From Pseudomonadota bacterium (GTDB lineage Bacteria > Pseudomonadota > Gammaproteobacteria > Burkholderiales > Burkholderiaceae_C), in NCBI GenBank assembly GCA_023387335.1, contig JAEWIF010000055.1, forward strand, positions 1-64,000: DNA of 64,000 nucleotides, written 5' to 3'. Made by a program: the position numbers and the translations under genes. The notes under the pieces were generated by a model. That model was not told the DNA's origin and searched no databases. It saw only the letters and a program-made list of their open reading frames with translations. Positions 1 to 8,881 of this stretch are shown here, piece by piece. Position 1 is the first letter of the stretch, and every line of letters starts with the position of its first letter.

Positions 1-1362
1 GGGTGCAGGAGCCGGCGCGGGCGCAGGAGCCGGTGCCGGCGCGGTCGTGCAGGTCGACTTGCTCCAGTACGTCGGCGTCCACTCGGGCGCCGAGTTCACG
101 TTCCACACGGTGTTGCTCAGCGCAGTGGCCGCATAGGCCTGGCCCAGGCGCATCACCTTGGCGCCGCCCATGTAGCGCGTGGTCGTGTTCCATTCCGGGC
201 AGGTCGAAGGCGCGGGGGCCGGTGCGGGAGCCGGCGCCGGCGCCGGTGCGGGCGCGGGGCTCGGTGCCGGAGCCGGAGCCGGAGCGGGTGCCGGAGCGGA
301 GCTCGCGCCGCTCCAGATCTTGTAGTCGTACACGACGATGTCGCCGCTGCCGACCACCGGCTCCACGCCCAGCTCCACGCTGGACACGTACTCGTTGCCC
401 ACGGCCCAGGGGTTGCCCTTGGCGTCGCGGCGCGTGGTCACGTAGTTGATGATGGCCGCGAGGTCGATCTCGCCGGGCGCGACAGGCAGCACTTCCGGCA
501 CGAAGGCGATCATCTTCCAGCCGGTCTTGCCGTAGGCGCCGTTGAGCGAGCCGAAGTTGTAGAGCAGCGAACCATCGGCGCCCTTGGTGGCGTACACGTG
601 GTAGCGCTTGCCGGCGATGGTGGCGTCATGGTCGTACCACATCGGGTTGCGGCCGCCGGGCACGTTGTGCGAACCGTAGTTCCCCCAGTTCGACAGCGGG
701 ATCATGATCTCGTGCGTGATCGACGAGTTCATGAAGCCCGAGTCCTGCTTCGGGTTGGACTGCAGCCAGATGTCGAAGCTCAGGTGGCCCTGGCCGCTCG
801 GCGTGGACAGGTGGGCCATGTTGAACTTGGCCTTCAGCGACGACAGCGGCAGCTGCATCGGGAAGATCGTGCCCGGCGTGTGGCCCGAAGGCGCCTGCTG
901 CAGGGTCGAGCCGTTGGGCAGGCGCACGGGGTTGCCGTTGACCATGCTGCCCGACGAGTAGTAGCCGGGCTTGCGGCCGCTCAGGATCGCGGGATAGCCC
1001 TTCACCTCGGCCGAGCCGGCCGGGTTGGGCCAGCGCCACTTCATGCGGAAAGCCACTTCGCCGCTGGCGCCCACGTTCGGGCTCACGCCGACCTGCTGCT
1101 CGAACTGCGAGGCGCTCGTGCCTTCGCTGATGCTGCCGGAGCCCCAGCGGTTGTCCTCGATCCAGTAGGCGTCGTTGCCGTTGCCGGTCTGCAGCCAGGC
1201 ATTGGGGCTCGGTGCCACGGGCACGTTCGGCACCTGGGCCCAGCTCAGGCTCGCGCCCAGCGTCAGGGCGGCGGCCAGCACGGCGGCCTTGGGGTGGAAG
1301 CGACGCGCGGCGGCGTTGCAATGCGAACGGGTTCGGGGGGTCTTCTTCAACTGCGGGACCAT
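1..1362 (-). CDS. Secreted GH12-type beta-glucanase with a C-terminal carbohydrate-binding module (3' end outside window)
   Basis: Reads 454 codons without a stop to the window edge, so the C terminus is missing. The start at 1362 has a purine-rich stretch (AGAGA) upstream, and the signal peptide (about residues 24-42, ending near SWAQ) fits it. Residues about 45-350 resemble glycoside hydrolase family 12 (endo-beta-1,4-glucanase or xyloglucanase). NRWG lies near 71, HEIMIP has the candidate nucleophile Glu218, and ELGVEP has the candidate acid/base Glu334. An Ala-Pro repeat linker follows. A Trp/Tyr-rich domain with paired cysteines (about 386-438) looks like a family 5/12 carbohydrate-binding module, then a second Ala-Pro linker runs off the edge. 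Family by motif recognition; substrate is inferred. Probably acts outside the cell on beta-glucan. Confidence 0.8.
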   Translation of the reverse strand, partial: MVPQLKKTPRTRSHCNAAARRFHPKAAVLAAALTLGASLSWAQVPNVPVAPSPNAWLQTGNGNDAYWIEDNRWGSGSISEGTSASQFEQQVGVSPNVGASGEVAFRMKWRWPNPAGSAEVKGYPAILSGRKPGYYSSGSMVNGNPVRLPNGSTLQQAPSGHTPGTIFPMQLPLSSLKAKFNMAHLSTPSGQGHLSFDIWLQSNPKQDSGFMNSSITHEIMIPLSNWGNYGSHNVPGGRNPMWYDHDATIAGKRYHVYATKGADGSLLYNFGSLNGAYGKTGWKMIAFVPEVLPVAPGEIDLAAIINYVTTRRDAKGNPWAVGNEYVSSVELGVEPVVGSGDIVVYDYKIWSGASSAPAPAPAPAPAPSPAPAPAPAPAPAPAPAPSTCPEWNTTTRYMGGAKVMRLGQAYAATALSNTVWNVNSAPEWTPTYWSKSTCTTAPAPAPAPAPAPAP

Positions 1363-1711
1363 CGTGAACGTCTCTTCGGGCTGTTTCGGGCAAAGCTCCG
1401 CCCGGCGCGGGCATCGGCGTTCCTTCGCCGGTGCGTCGCGTTTGCGGGATCGGAGGGGGACGCTGGGCTTCGGCTCAGGCTTGAAGCTCAGCGATGGAGG
1501 CGGATGCTAGTAGGACACGTCCGACGCGTCTGTAGGAGAAAGCGGCTCAGCTGTAAGGAGACGGTTCAGCGCTTACAAACACTGCTGAGCTGGGGTGGCA
1601 TGCTTACAGGGCGACACGGTTAATGCCGATACATACTGTAGAGCTGCGAAGAAAGTCGCGGTGCCGTGCAAGCCGCTGATTTCGCGAGTCGGCCGACCCG
1701 CCAACGAGCCC
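1363..1711 (-). promoter_or_regulatory. Upstream region of the GH12 gene
   Basis: This 349-bp stretch lies between waaA and the GH12 start and holds no convincing gene. On the minus strand it carries GCTGAGC (1545-1551), CTCCTACAG (about 1529-1537) and a 25-base element at 1501-1525 containing GTCCTACTA. That element is nearly repeated upstream of the GH8 gene at 19064-19087. I read it as a regulatory region; no clear -35/-10 pair was identified. Confidence 0.4.
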
Positions 1712-2974
1712 TCAACGGGCCGCGGGAACCAGCGCCAGCAGCGCCTCCGCCGTGCGCGCCGCCGCGCCGCCATGCGCTTTCGCGAACGCCTTCGCCGCCC
1801 CGACATGCCGTTCGAGCGCACCCGCGTCCTTCACCAGCGCAACGGCATGCCCCACGCCTTCATCCAGCGTCTCGACCCGCACCGCCGCCCCACCCGCCTG
1901 CGCGTCCTGCGCCGCTTCCGCGAAGTTGAAGGTGTGCGGGCCCATCACCACCGGGCAGCCGCAGGCCGCGGCCTCGATCAGGTTCTGGCCCCCCAGCGGA
2001 AGGAAGCTGCCTCCCAGCAAGGCGACGTCCGCCAGGCCGTAGTACAGCGCCATCTCGCCCAGCGAGTCGCCGATCCACACGTCGGCGTCGGCGGGGCCTT
2101 GCGCCTCGTCCCACTCGCTGCGCCGCGAGACCGACAGGCCCGCCTGCCGCGCGAGCGTCGCGACTTCGTCGAAGCGCTGCGGGTGCCGCGGCACGACCAG
2201 CCAGCGCAGGCCCGAGGCGCCTTGCGCCGCCAGCACGCGGAACAGCTCCGCCTCCTCGCCTTCGCGCGAGCTGGCGAACATCGCCACCGGTTGCGCGACG
2301 CGCGCGCGCCAGCCGCGGCCGCGCGCGAGCTGCGCGGGATCGGGCTGCGCATCGAACTTCAGGTTGCCGAAGACGCCCGCGACCGGCGCGCCGATGCGGG
2401 CCAGCCGGTGCGCATCGGCTTCGGTCTGCGCCCACGCGGCGCGCAGCGACGAATACGCCGGCTGCGACAGCCGCCGCAGCCGCAGCGCCTGCCGCATCGA
2501 CTTCTCCGACATGCGGGCGTTGGCCAGCACCAGCGGCACCCCGGCGTGGCGGCACACCTCGGCCAGATTGGGCCAGACCTCGGTCTCCATCAGAACGCCC
2601 ACGCTGGGCCGGAAATGCGCGATGAAGCGCCGCACGGCCTGCGGCGTGTCCCACGGCAGCCAGACCTGCCGGTCGCCCTCGCGCAGCAGCTTGGCGCCTT
2701 CGGCGCGGCCGGTGGCCGTGCCGTGCGTGAACAGCACGCGGAGTTGCGGATCGCGCTCGCGCAGCGCCTGCACCAGCAGCGCCGCGGCGCGCGTCTCGCC
2801 GAGCGACACCGCGTGTATCCACAGCGCGCCCGGCGTCGCGTGGTCCTGGTACAGGCCGAAGCGCTCGTCCACCGCTTCCAGGTAGCCGGGCTCGGCAGTG
2901 CCGCGCCGGCGCAGCTTGCGCCGCAGCAGCGGCTGCGCGCCATGCATCAGGAGCGAGTAGAGGTTGCGGATCAT
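1712..2974 (-). CDS. waaA: 3-deoxy-D-manno-octulosonic acid (Kdo) transferase
   Basis: 420 aa, the normal length for WaaA/KdtA. It transfers Kdo from CMP-Kdo to lipid IVA at the inner membrane, starting the LPS inner core. The N-terminal RNLYSLLMH segment is the usual membrane-associated start. HAVSLGET, METEVWPN (acidic catalytic region) and a C-terminal GGSFLPLGGQNLIEAA glycosyltransferase-B motif are all present. The ATG overlaps the waaC stop by four bases, so the two are probably translationally coupled. Nothing looks damaged. Confidence 0.95.
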   Translation of the reverse strand: MIRNLYSLLMHGAQPLLRRKLRRRGTAEPGYLEAVDERFGLYQDHATPGALWIHAVSLGETRAAALLVQALRERDPQLRVLFTHGTATGRAEGAKLLREGDRQVWLPWDTPQAVRRFIAHFRPSVGVLMETEVWPNLAEVCRHAGVPLVLANARMSEKSMRQALRLRRLSQPAYSSLRAAWAQTEADAHRLARIGAPVAGVFGNLKFDAQPDPAQLARGRGWRARVAQPVAMFASSREGEEAELFRVLAAQGASGLRWLVVPRHPQRFDEVATLARQAGLSVSRRSEWDEAQGPADADVWIGDSLGEMALYYGLADVALLGGSFLPLGGQNLIEAAACGCPVVMGPHTFNFAEAAQDAQAGGAAVRVETLDEGVGHAVALVKDAGALERHVGAAKAFAKAHGGAAARTAEALLALVPAAR

Positions 2975-3939
2975 CGGGGGCGCACGGCCTGCCAGGCTTC
3001 CCACACGGCCTCGGGCGGCGGGCAGGGCGAACCATACACGCTGCGGTGCGGACCGTCGCCGATCGGGCCGGTGCGCCAGGCGGTGTCGAAGTTGTAGACC
3101 TGCACGTGCGGCAGACCCAGCGCCACCGCGATGTGCGAGAGGCCGCTGTCCACGCCGATCACGCCGGCGCAGCCCGCCAGGCGGTCGGTCAGCGCGCCCA
3201 GGTCCAGCCGTGGCCACACCACCGCATGCGGGCCGATCGCTTCGGCCAGGGCCTCGCTGCGCCGCTGCTCGGCGTCGCTGCCGTGCGGCAGCGCGATGGC
3301 GAAGCCTTCCTCCACCAGGCGGCGGCCGATGCGCGCCCAGTGCTGCTGCGGCCAGCACTTGTCGTCGCGCGAAGTGCCGTGCACGAAGGCGATGCAAGGC
3401 CGATCGCCTTCGCGCACCGGCTGCGCGCGCAGGCCCCAGCGCAGCGGCGCCGGCATCGCATAACCGAGCGACATCGCGCACAGCTCGCGCGAGCGCTGCA
3501 CCGCGTGGCTGCGCGAAGGCACCGGCACGGCCACGTCGGCCAGCCAGCGCGTGGGCGCCTCGTAGCTCGAGCCTTCGGTCTGGTTGGCGAGCGCATAGCG
3601 CTTGCCGCCTTCGGCCATGAGCGCGGTGCGCGCGACCAGCGCCGACTTGGTCAGGCCCTGCAGGTCGAGCACCGCGTCGTAGGCCTGCGCGCGCAGCGCC
3701 TCGCGGAACCCGCGCCAGCCGCTGCGCGTCGCGGGCGACAGCGGCGACTTGCGCCAGCGCCGCAGCTCCAGCGGGATGACGCGGCGCACGCCCTCGCAGC
3801 GCTGCACCAGCGGCGCGAAGCCGCGCTCCACGACCCAGTCGACGTTGGCATGCGCAAGCGCCGCGCGGATGTCCTGCACGGCGGGCATGGCATGCACCAC
3901 GTCGCCCAGCGACGAGAGCTTGACGATGAGGATGTTCAA
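2971..3939 (-). CDS. waaC: Lipopolysaccharide heptosyltransferase I
   Basis: 322 aa from a TTG at 3939, chosen because the protein then begins MNILIVKLSSLGDVVHAMPA, the usual WaaC N terminus. No in-frame ATG lies nearby, and a ribosome-binding site is not obvious. It adds the first L-glycero-D-manno-heptose to Kdo in the LPS inner core. Seen: FVHGTSRDDKCWP and the C-terminal GVDSGLSHIAVALG donor-binding motif of glycosyltransferase family 9. It starts 26 bases after the algC stop and overlaps waaA by four bases, so algC-waaC-waaA looks like one minus-strand operon. The start codon is the least certain part. Confidence 0.92.
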   Translation of the reverse strand: MNILIVKLSSLGDVVHAMPAVQDIRAALAHANVDWVVERGFAPLVQRCEGVRRVIPLELRRWRKSPLSPATRSGWRGFREALRAQAYDAVLDLQGLTKSALVARTALMAEGGKRYALANQTEGSSYEAPTRWLADVAVPVPSRSHAVQRSRELCAMSLGYAMPAPLRWGLRAQPVREGDRPCIAFVHGTSRDDKCWPQQHWARIGRRLVEEGFAIALPHGSDAEQRRSEALAEAIGPHAVVWPRLDLGALTDRLAGCAGVIGVDSGLSHIAVALGLPHVQVYNFDTAWRTGPIGDGPHRSVYGSPCPPPEAVWEAWQAVRPR

Positions 3940-3965
3940 GTCGTTGTCGAAAGCCGCGGGCGCGC

Positions 3966-5348
3966 TCAGTGCGCCGCCTCCGCGAACTGCGCGTCCGGCT
4001 TCACGCTGCGCAGCAGCGCCAGCATCTCGCCCTCGATGCGGTGCAGCGCCTCCTGCGTCTGCCCCTCGAAGCGCAGCACCAGCACGGGCGTGGTGTTGGA
4101 GGCGCGGATCAGGCCGAAGCCGTCGGGCCAGTCCACCCGCACGCCGTCGATGGTGGACACCTCGGCCGGCGCCGCGAACTTCGCCCTGGCCACCAGCTCG
4201 TCCACGATGCGGTGCGGCTCGCCCTCGGCGCATTTCACGTTCAGCTCCGGCGTGGAGAAGCTGGTGGGCAGCGCGTCCAGGACGGCGCTGGGGTCGCGCT
4301 CGCGCGACAGGATCTCCAGCAGGCGCGCGCCGGCGTAGGTGCCGTCGTCGAAGCCGTACCAGCGCTCCTTGAAGAACACGTGGCCGCTCATCTCGCCGCC
4401 CAGCGGCGAGCCCACTTCCTTCATCTTCGCCTTGATCAGCGAGTGCCCGGTCTTGAACATCAGCGGCTGGCCGCCGGCTTCGCGGATGGCGGGCGCCAGG
4501 CGCTGCGTGCACTTGACGTCGAACAGGATGGTGCCGCCCGGCACGCGCTGCAGCACGTCGCGGGCGAACAGCATCAGCTGGCGGTCCGGGAAGATGTTGT
4601 TGCCGTCGCGCGTGACGATGCCCAGCCGGTCGCCGTCGCCGTCGAAGGCCATGCCCAGCTCGGCGCCGCTGGTGCGCAGCGCCGCGATCAGGTCCTTCAG
4701 GTTCTCCGGCTTGCTGGGGTCCGGGTGGTGGTTGGGGAAGTTGCCGTCGACTTCGCTGTACAGCTCGATCACCTCGCAGCCGAGCGCGCGGTAGATCGCG
4801 GGGGCCGAGGCGCCGGCCACGCCGTTGCCGGAATCGACCACGATCTTCATCGGCCGCGCGAGCTTGATGTCGCCCGCGATGCGGTCGCGGTATGGAGCGA
4901 AGACGTTGACGTTGCGCACTTGGCCGGGCTTGGCCTCGGGCCAGTTCTCCGCCTCCATCATGCGGCGCAGCGACTGGATCTCCTCGCCGTAGATCGCACG
5001 GCCCGCCAGCACCATCTTGAAGCCGTTGTAGTCCTTGGGGTTGTGGCTGCCCGTGACCTGGATGCCGCTGTTGCACAGCGTGCTGGCGGCGAAGTACAGC
5101 ATCGGCGTGGTGACGACGCCGACGTCGATCACGTCCACGCCGCTCGCGACGAGCCCGCGCACCAGCGCGGCCGAGAGCGACGGGCCCGACAGGCGGCCGT
5201 CGCGGCCCACCGCGACCGTGGTCTCGCCCTCGGCCCGGGCGGCGGCGCCGAACGCGCGGCCGAGCGCCTGCGCCACCTCTTCCGTCAATGTGGAAGGCAC
5301 GATGCCGCGGACGTCGTAGGCCTTGAAGATGGAAGCGGAGACTTGCAT
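3966..5348 (-). CDS. algC: Phosphomannomutase/phosphoglucomutase
   Basis: 460 aa, the length of the bifunctional AlgC/ManB family. It interconverts 1- and 6-phosphates of mannose and glucose, feeding GDP-mannose and UDP-glucose for LPS and exopolysaccharide. The phosphoserine loop TGSHNP puts the catalytic serine at about residue 101, and the metal-binding DGDGDR covers about 236-241. A GEMSGH sugar-binding loop and a C-terminal phosphate-binding RASNTTP are present. First gene of the algC-waaC-waaA run. Its job fits both the LPS genes beside it and the exopolysaccharide locus downstream. Which sugar is preferred cannot be read from sequence. Confidence 0.93.
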   Translation of the reverse strand: MQVSASIFKAYDVRGIVPSTLTEEVAQALGRAFGAAARAEGETTVAVGRDGRLSGPSLSAALVRGLVASGVDVIDVGVVTTPMLYFAASTLCNSGIQVTGSHNPKDYNGFKMVLAGRAIYGEEIQSLRRMMEAENWPEAKPGQVRNVNVFAPYRDRIAGDIKLARPMKIVVDSGNGVAGASAPAIYRALGCEVIELYSEVDGNFPNHHPDPSKPENLKDLIAALRTSGAELGMAFDGDGDRLGIVTRDGNNIFPDRQLMLFARDVLQRVPGGTILFDVKCTQRLAPAIREAGGQPLMFKTGHSLIKAKMKEVGSPLGGEMSGHVFFKERWYGFDDGTYAGARLLEILSRERDPSAVLDALPTSFSTPELNVKCAEGEPHRIVDELVARAKFAAPAEVSTIDGVRVDWPDGFGLIRASNTTPVLVLRFEGQTQEALHRIEGEMLALLRSVKPDAQFAEAAH

Positions 5349-5460
5349 GGCGGGACAGTAATAAGACGGTTCGGTGAAACGGCGGATTGTAGGGAACGGC
5401 CCGCGAGGGACATGTCCGGAAACGGCCAGTCTCGCATCGCCGCCCTCCTATGATGAGCAC
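5349..5460. promoter_or_regulatory. Divergent promoter region algC / ada-alkA with a 10-bp palindrome
   Basis: A 112-base divergent intergenic region. It contains the perfect palindrome GGACATGTCC at 5408-5417, which occurs once more as a perfect copy at 30366-30375 upstream of the eps operon. An operator is possible but unproven. No textbook promoter hexamers were identified. Confidence 0.3.
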
Positions 5461-6993
5461 ATGCCGCCCGATGCCGACACCCTGCAGCCCGACGCCTGCT
5501 ACCTGGCACTGAAGGCGCGCGACGCGCGCTTCGACGGCTGCTTCTTCACCGGCGTGACCTCCACCGGCATCTACTGCCGCCCGGTCTGCCGCGTGCGCAC
5601 GCCGCGGCGCGAGAACTGCCGCTTCTTCCCCCACGCGGCGCAGGCGGAGAAGGAAGGTTTCCGCCCCTGCCTGCGCTGCCGGCCCGAGCTGGCGCCCGAT
5701 GCGCAGGCCTGGTCGATGCAGGACGCCGGCAGCATCCTGGCCCGGCAGGCCGCGCGGATGCTCGATGAGCCGGAGGCCTGGCACGACGGCACGCCTTCGG
5801 TCGAACAGCTGTCCGCCCGCCTCGGCGTGAGCGAGCGGCACCTGCGCCGCATCTTCGAAGCCCAGTTCGGCGTGTCGCCGCTGCAGTACCTGCAGACGCG
5901 CCGCCTGCTCACGGCCAAGCAACTGCTGGCCGACACCGCCCTGCCCGTCACGCAGGTCGCGCTGGCCAGCGGCTTCGGCAGCCTGCGCCGCTTCAACGCG
6001 GCCTTCCTGCAGCACTACGGCCTGTCGCCGAGCAGGCTGCGGCGCGAAGGCGCGGGCCCGGGGGCGCAGGGCATGGTGGTGCGCCTCGGCTGGCGGCCGC
6101 CCTACGACACCGGCGCGATGCTCACGTTCTTCCGCCAGCGGTCCATCGCCGGCATGGAGCACGTCACTCCCGCGGGCACGCTGGTGCGCACGCTGGAACT
6201 GAACGCGGGAGGACGGCGCCTCGCCGGCTGGATCGAGGCCGGCTTCGACGAATCGCGCCACCAGCTGGTGCTGCGCGTGAGCGAGTCGCTGCACGAAGGC
6301 CTGCCGCAGGTGATCCGCCGCGTGCGCGCCGCGTTCGACCTGGACTGCGACCCGCTGGCCGTCAACGGCGTGCTGCAGGACGCCTTCCCCGCCTGCGAGG
6401 GCTTGCGCGTACCCGGCGCGTTCGGCGGCTGGGAGCTGGCGGTGCGCGCGGTGCTCGGGCAGCAGATCACGGTGGCCGCGGCGCGCACGCTGGCGCACCG
6501 GCTGGTGGAACGATTCGGTGCCCCGATCGAGACGCCGCACGCCGACCTGCATCGCCTGTTCCCCGCGCCCGAGGCGCTGGCCGATGCCGAGGGCGATGCG
6601 CTCGGTACCCTGGGCATCGTGCGCCAACGGCAGGGGGCCATCGTGGCGCTGGCGCGTGCCATGCGGGACGGCCGGCTGCAGTTGCATCCGGGCGCGCACG
6701 TCGGCGAGACGGTCGAAGCGCTCAAGGCCCTTCCGGGCATCGGCGACTGGACCGCGCAGTACATCGCCATGCGCGCGCTGCGCTGGCCCGATGCCTTCCC
6801 GGCGGGCGACGTCGCGCTGCAGAAGGCCCTGGGCGTGCAGCAATCGAAACAGCCCGCGCGCGAAGCCGAAGCGGCGTCGCAGGCGTGGAAGCCGTGGCGC
6901 AGTTATGCGGTGATCCGCGCGTGGGCGAGCCTCGCCCCTGCCGCGGCCGCCATCCCCGCGCGAAAGGACACACGAAATGAAATTCCCGCCTGA
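5461..6993 (+). CDS. Ada-type methyl-sensing regulator fused to AlkA DNA glycosylase
   Basis: 510 aa with three parts. Residues about 1-80 are an Ada N-terminal methyl acceptor with the four zinc cysteines Cys39, Cys43, Cys70 and Cys73. About 90-195 is an AraC-type helix-turn-helix region. About 215-490 is a 3-methyladenine DNA glycosylase II domain with the hairpin ALPGIGDWTAQYIAMRA and a following catalytic-type Asp in PAGDVAL. Known family behaviour is that methyl transfer to the first domain turns it into an activator, while the AlkA part excises alkylated bases. The start was chosen by the domain start; a longer reading frame upstream has no support. The gene overlaps ogt by 17 bases, so both alkylation-repair activities are co-expressed. 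Confidence 0.92.
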   Translation: MPPDADTLQPDACYLALKARDARFDGCFFTGVTSTGIYCRPVCRVRTPRRENCRFFPHAAQAEKEGFRPCLRCRPELAPDAQAWSMQDAGSILARQAARMLDEPEAWHDGTPSVEQLSARLGVSERHLRRIFEAQFGVSPLQYLQTRRLLTAKQLLADTALPVTQVALASGFGSLRRFNAAFLQHYGLSPSRLRREGAGPGAQGMVVRLGWRPPYDTGAMLTFFRQRSIAGMEHVTPAGTLVRTLELNAGGRRLAGWIEAGFDESRHQLVLRVSESLHEGLPQVIRRVRAAFDLDCDPLAVNGVLQDAFPACEGLRVPGAFGGWELAVRAVLGQQITVAAARTLAHRLVERFGAPIETPHADLHRLFPAPEALADAEGDALGTLGIVRQRQGAIVALARAMRDGRLQLHPGAHVGETVEALKALPGIGDWTAQYIAMRALRWPDAFPAGDVALQKALGVQQSKQPAREAEAASQAWKPWRSYAVIRAWASLAPAAAAIPARKDTRNEIPA

Positions 6994-7477
6994 CCTCGTC
7001 GCCGCGCGCCACGCCAGCCCGCTCGGCGCCATCCTGCTGGCCGCCACCGACCGCGGCCTGGCCGGCCTGTGGTTCGAGAACCAGCGCTACCACCCCGACG
7101 CGAGCCGATGGCCGATGGAGCCCGGCCATCCCGTCCTCACCGTCGCCTGCAGGCAACTCGACGAGTACTTCGCCGGCCAACGCACGGTCTTCGATCTGCC
7201 GCTCGACCTGCAGGGCGGCACGCCATTCCAGCGGTCGGTGTGGCAGGCGCTGCTGGGCATCCCGGCCGGGCAGCGCACCAGCTACGCGGCCCTGAGCCAG
7301 CGCATCGGCAAGCCGGCCGCGGTGCGCGCGGTCGGCGCGGCCGTGGGCCGCAACCCGGTCAGCATCGTCGTGCCCTGCCATCGGGTGGTGGGCACCGACG
7401 GCTCGCTCACCGGTTACGCCGGCGGGCTGGACCGCAAGACCGCACTGTTGCATCTGGAGCGAAGCACGCCGCGCTGA
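6977..7477 (+). CDS. ogt: Methylated-DNA--protein-cysteine methyltransferase
   Basis: 166 aa. Suicide repair enzyme that moves the methyl group of O6-methylguanine or O4-methylthymine to its own cysteine. The active site VVPCHRV places the acceptor at Cys134, and the preceding RAVGAAVGRNP arm carries the arginine finger and Asn hinge. The N-terminal ferredoxin-like half is short, as in Ogt rather than full Ada. It overlaps the end of the ada-alkA gene and probably shares its adaptive induction. No anomaly seen. Confidence 0.94.
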   Translation: MKFPPDLVAARHASPLGAILLAATDRGLAGLWFENQRYHPDASRWPMEPGHPVLTVACRQLDEYFAGQRTVFDLPLDLQGGTPFQRSVWQALLGIPAGQRTSYAALSQRIGKPAAVRAVGAAVGRNPVSIVVPCHRVVGTDGSLTGYAGGLDRKTALLHLERSTPR

Positions 7478-7498
7478 AAACAACGCAACCTCTCACGC

Positions 7499-8404
7499 AT
7501 GTCCCTCTCCTCCGTTCTCGATTTCGTCCTGCTCGCCGCGATCTGGGGCGGCTCGTTCCTCTTCATGCGCCTGGCCGTGGTCGACCTGGGCCCGCTGCCC
7601 ACGGCCGCGTTGCGCGTGGCCATCGCCTCGGCCTTCCTGCTGCCGCTGGTGCTGTGGCGCGGCCTGGGCCCACAGCTGCGGCTGCACTGGCGCAAGGTGT
7701 GCCTCGTCGGCGTGCTGAACTCGGGCATCCCGTTCGCGCTGTTCGCGTTCGCGGTGTCCACCATCACCACGGGCCTGTCGTCGATCCTCAACGCGACGGT
7801 GCCGCTGTTCGGCGCGCTGGTCGCCTGGCTGTGGCTGAACGACCGTCCCGCCGCCGCGCGCGCCGTCGGCCTCGTGGTCGGGTTCGCGGGCGTCGCGATG
7901 CTGGCCTGGGACGGCGCGAGCTTCAAGGCCGGCACCGGCGGCCCCGCGCCCGGCTGGGCCGTGCTGGCCTGCCTCGTCGCGACGCTCTGCTACGGCATCG
8001 CGGCCAGCGCGACCAAGAAGTACCTGTCCGGCTTGCCGCCGCTGGTCACCGCGACCGGAAGCCAGCTGGGCGCGACGTTGCTGCTCGCGCTGCCGGCCGC
8101 GTGGGCCTGGCCCGCGAAGATGCCGAGCGCGACGGCATGGCTGGCGCTCGTCGCCGTCGGCGTGCTGTGCACCGGCATTGCGTACATCCTCTACTTCCGG
8201 CTCATCGAGGAAGCGGGACCGGCGCGCGCGCTCGCGGTCACTTTCGTGGTGCCGGTGTTCGCGGTGCTCTACGGCGTGCTGTTCCTGCATGAGCAGGTGA
8301 CGGCCTGGATGTTGCTGTGCGCGGCCGTGATCGTGTGCGGCACGGCGCTGTCCACGGGCCTCCTGAAGCTGCCGGCGAGGAAACGGCTGAGCGTCCAGCG
8401 CTGA
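7499..8404 (+). CDS. EamA/DMT-family permease
   Basis: 301 aa with about ten hydrophobic segments in two repeated halves, each an EamA domain. The first repeat opens with LLAAIWGGSFLFMRLAV, the second with TLCYGIAASATKKYL. Members of the drug/metabolite transporter superfamily export amino acids, nucleobases or drugs. The substrate cannot be told here. It lies 21 bases after ogt on the same strand and could be read through from it, but there is no functional link to repair. Confidence 0.85.
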   Translation: MSLSSVLDFVLLAAIWGGSFLFMRLAVVDLGPLPTAALRVAIASAFLLPLVLWRGLGPQLRLHWRKVCLVGVLNSGIPFALFAFAVSTITTGLSSILNATVPLFGALVAWLWLNDRPAAARAVGLVVGFAGVAMLAWDGASFKAGTGGPAPGWAVLACLVATLCYGIAASATKKYLSGLPPLVTATGSQLGATLLLALPAAWAWPAKMPSATAWLALVAVGVLCTGIAYILYFRLIEEAGPARALAVTFVVPVFAVLYGVLFLHEQVTAWMLLCAAVIVCGTALSTGLLKLPARKRLSVQR

Positions 8405-8560
8405 GCTGCGACGCCTCCTACAGCCGAGTTCGCAGCTCGGCCGTGGGAGCCGATCTGGGCAATGGTCTGAAAGAGCCATGACCCTTCTGGTGCGAGCGCC
8501 CCAACGCTCGGACCCCTTGTTTGAGAATCGTCTGCATCGATGGACCGCAAGGACGCCCAG
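8405..8560 (+). promoter_or_regulatory. Leader/promoter region of the plus-strand exopolysaccharide operon
   Basis: GCTGAGC at the end of the permease gene (about 8399-8405) is followed by CTCCTACAG (8415-8423), then by the inverted repeat CCGAG-N7-CTCGG (8424-8440) and CCGTGGG. The same order of CTGAGC-like arms followed by GCCGTGGG is seen at 18996-19026 before the GH8 gene. CTCCTACAG also occurs before the GH12 gene. This suggests a shared regulatory module. No clear sigma-70 hexamers were identified. Confidence 0.4.
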
Positions 8561-8881
8561 ATGCAGAAGTTCCTCCCTGCGCTAGCCCTCAGTTTCGCAG
8601 TGCACACCGCCATGGCCGGAGACCTCCCGGCCGGCCCCGCCGCCGCCGCTCCGCTGGCCGGTGGGCTCATGCATGCGAACCTGGTGGTGCCGGCGCAGCC
8701 CGCCCTGGTCGGTGCGCCGCACGGCGATCCGTCGGCCCTGGCCGCCAACCCGCAGGCCGCCGCCGGCGAAGCCGCCAAGAAGGAATCCGGCGGCCGCGAG
8801 CACACCACCGGCATGCTGATCGCCGCCCTCGCGCTGATGGTCGGCATCGTGCTTCGACGCTGGGGAACCGATCGCCAATGA
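8561..8881 (+). CDS. Small exported protein with C-terminal membrane anchor
   Basis: 106 aa from the ATG at 8561, preferred over one 21 bases upstream because AAGGA lies about 8 bases before it. It has an N-terminal signal peptide (FLPALALSFAVHTAMA), an Ala/Pro-rich middle, and a C-terminal hydrophobic helix followed by arginines (MLIAALALMVGIVLRRWG). That layout resembles C-terminal sorting signals, but no PEP or other known motif precedes the helix. Its stop overlaps the flippase start by four bases, making it the first gene of the polysaccharide operon. I do not recognise the family. A role in the envelope side of polysaccharide assembly is inferred only from position. Confidence 0.7.
   Translation: MQKFLPALALSFAVHTAMAGDLPAGPAAAAPLAGGLMHANLVVPAQPALVGAPHGDPSALAANPQAAAGEAAKKESGGREHTTGMLIAALALMVGIVLRRWGTDRQ

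Noticed and set aside
3..449. Arginine/serine-rich plus-strand open frame at the window start
   Set aside because: It is antisense to the GH12 linker; Ala-Pro repeats in one strand create long open frames in the other.
2971..7047. A 1358-codon open frame on the minus strand
   Set aside because: Only the waaC portion at its end looks like protein. The rest is antisense to ada-alkA and out of frame with algC, with arginine/alanine-rich shadow sequence common in GC-rich DNA.
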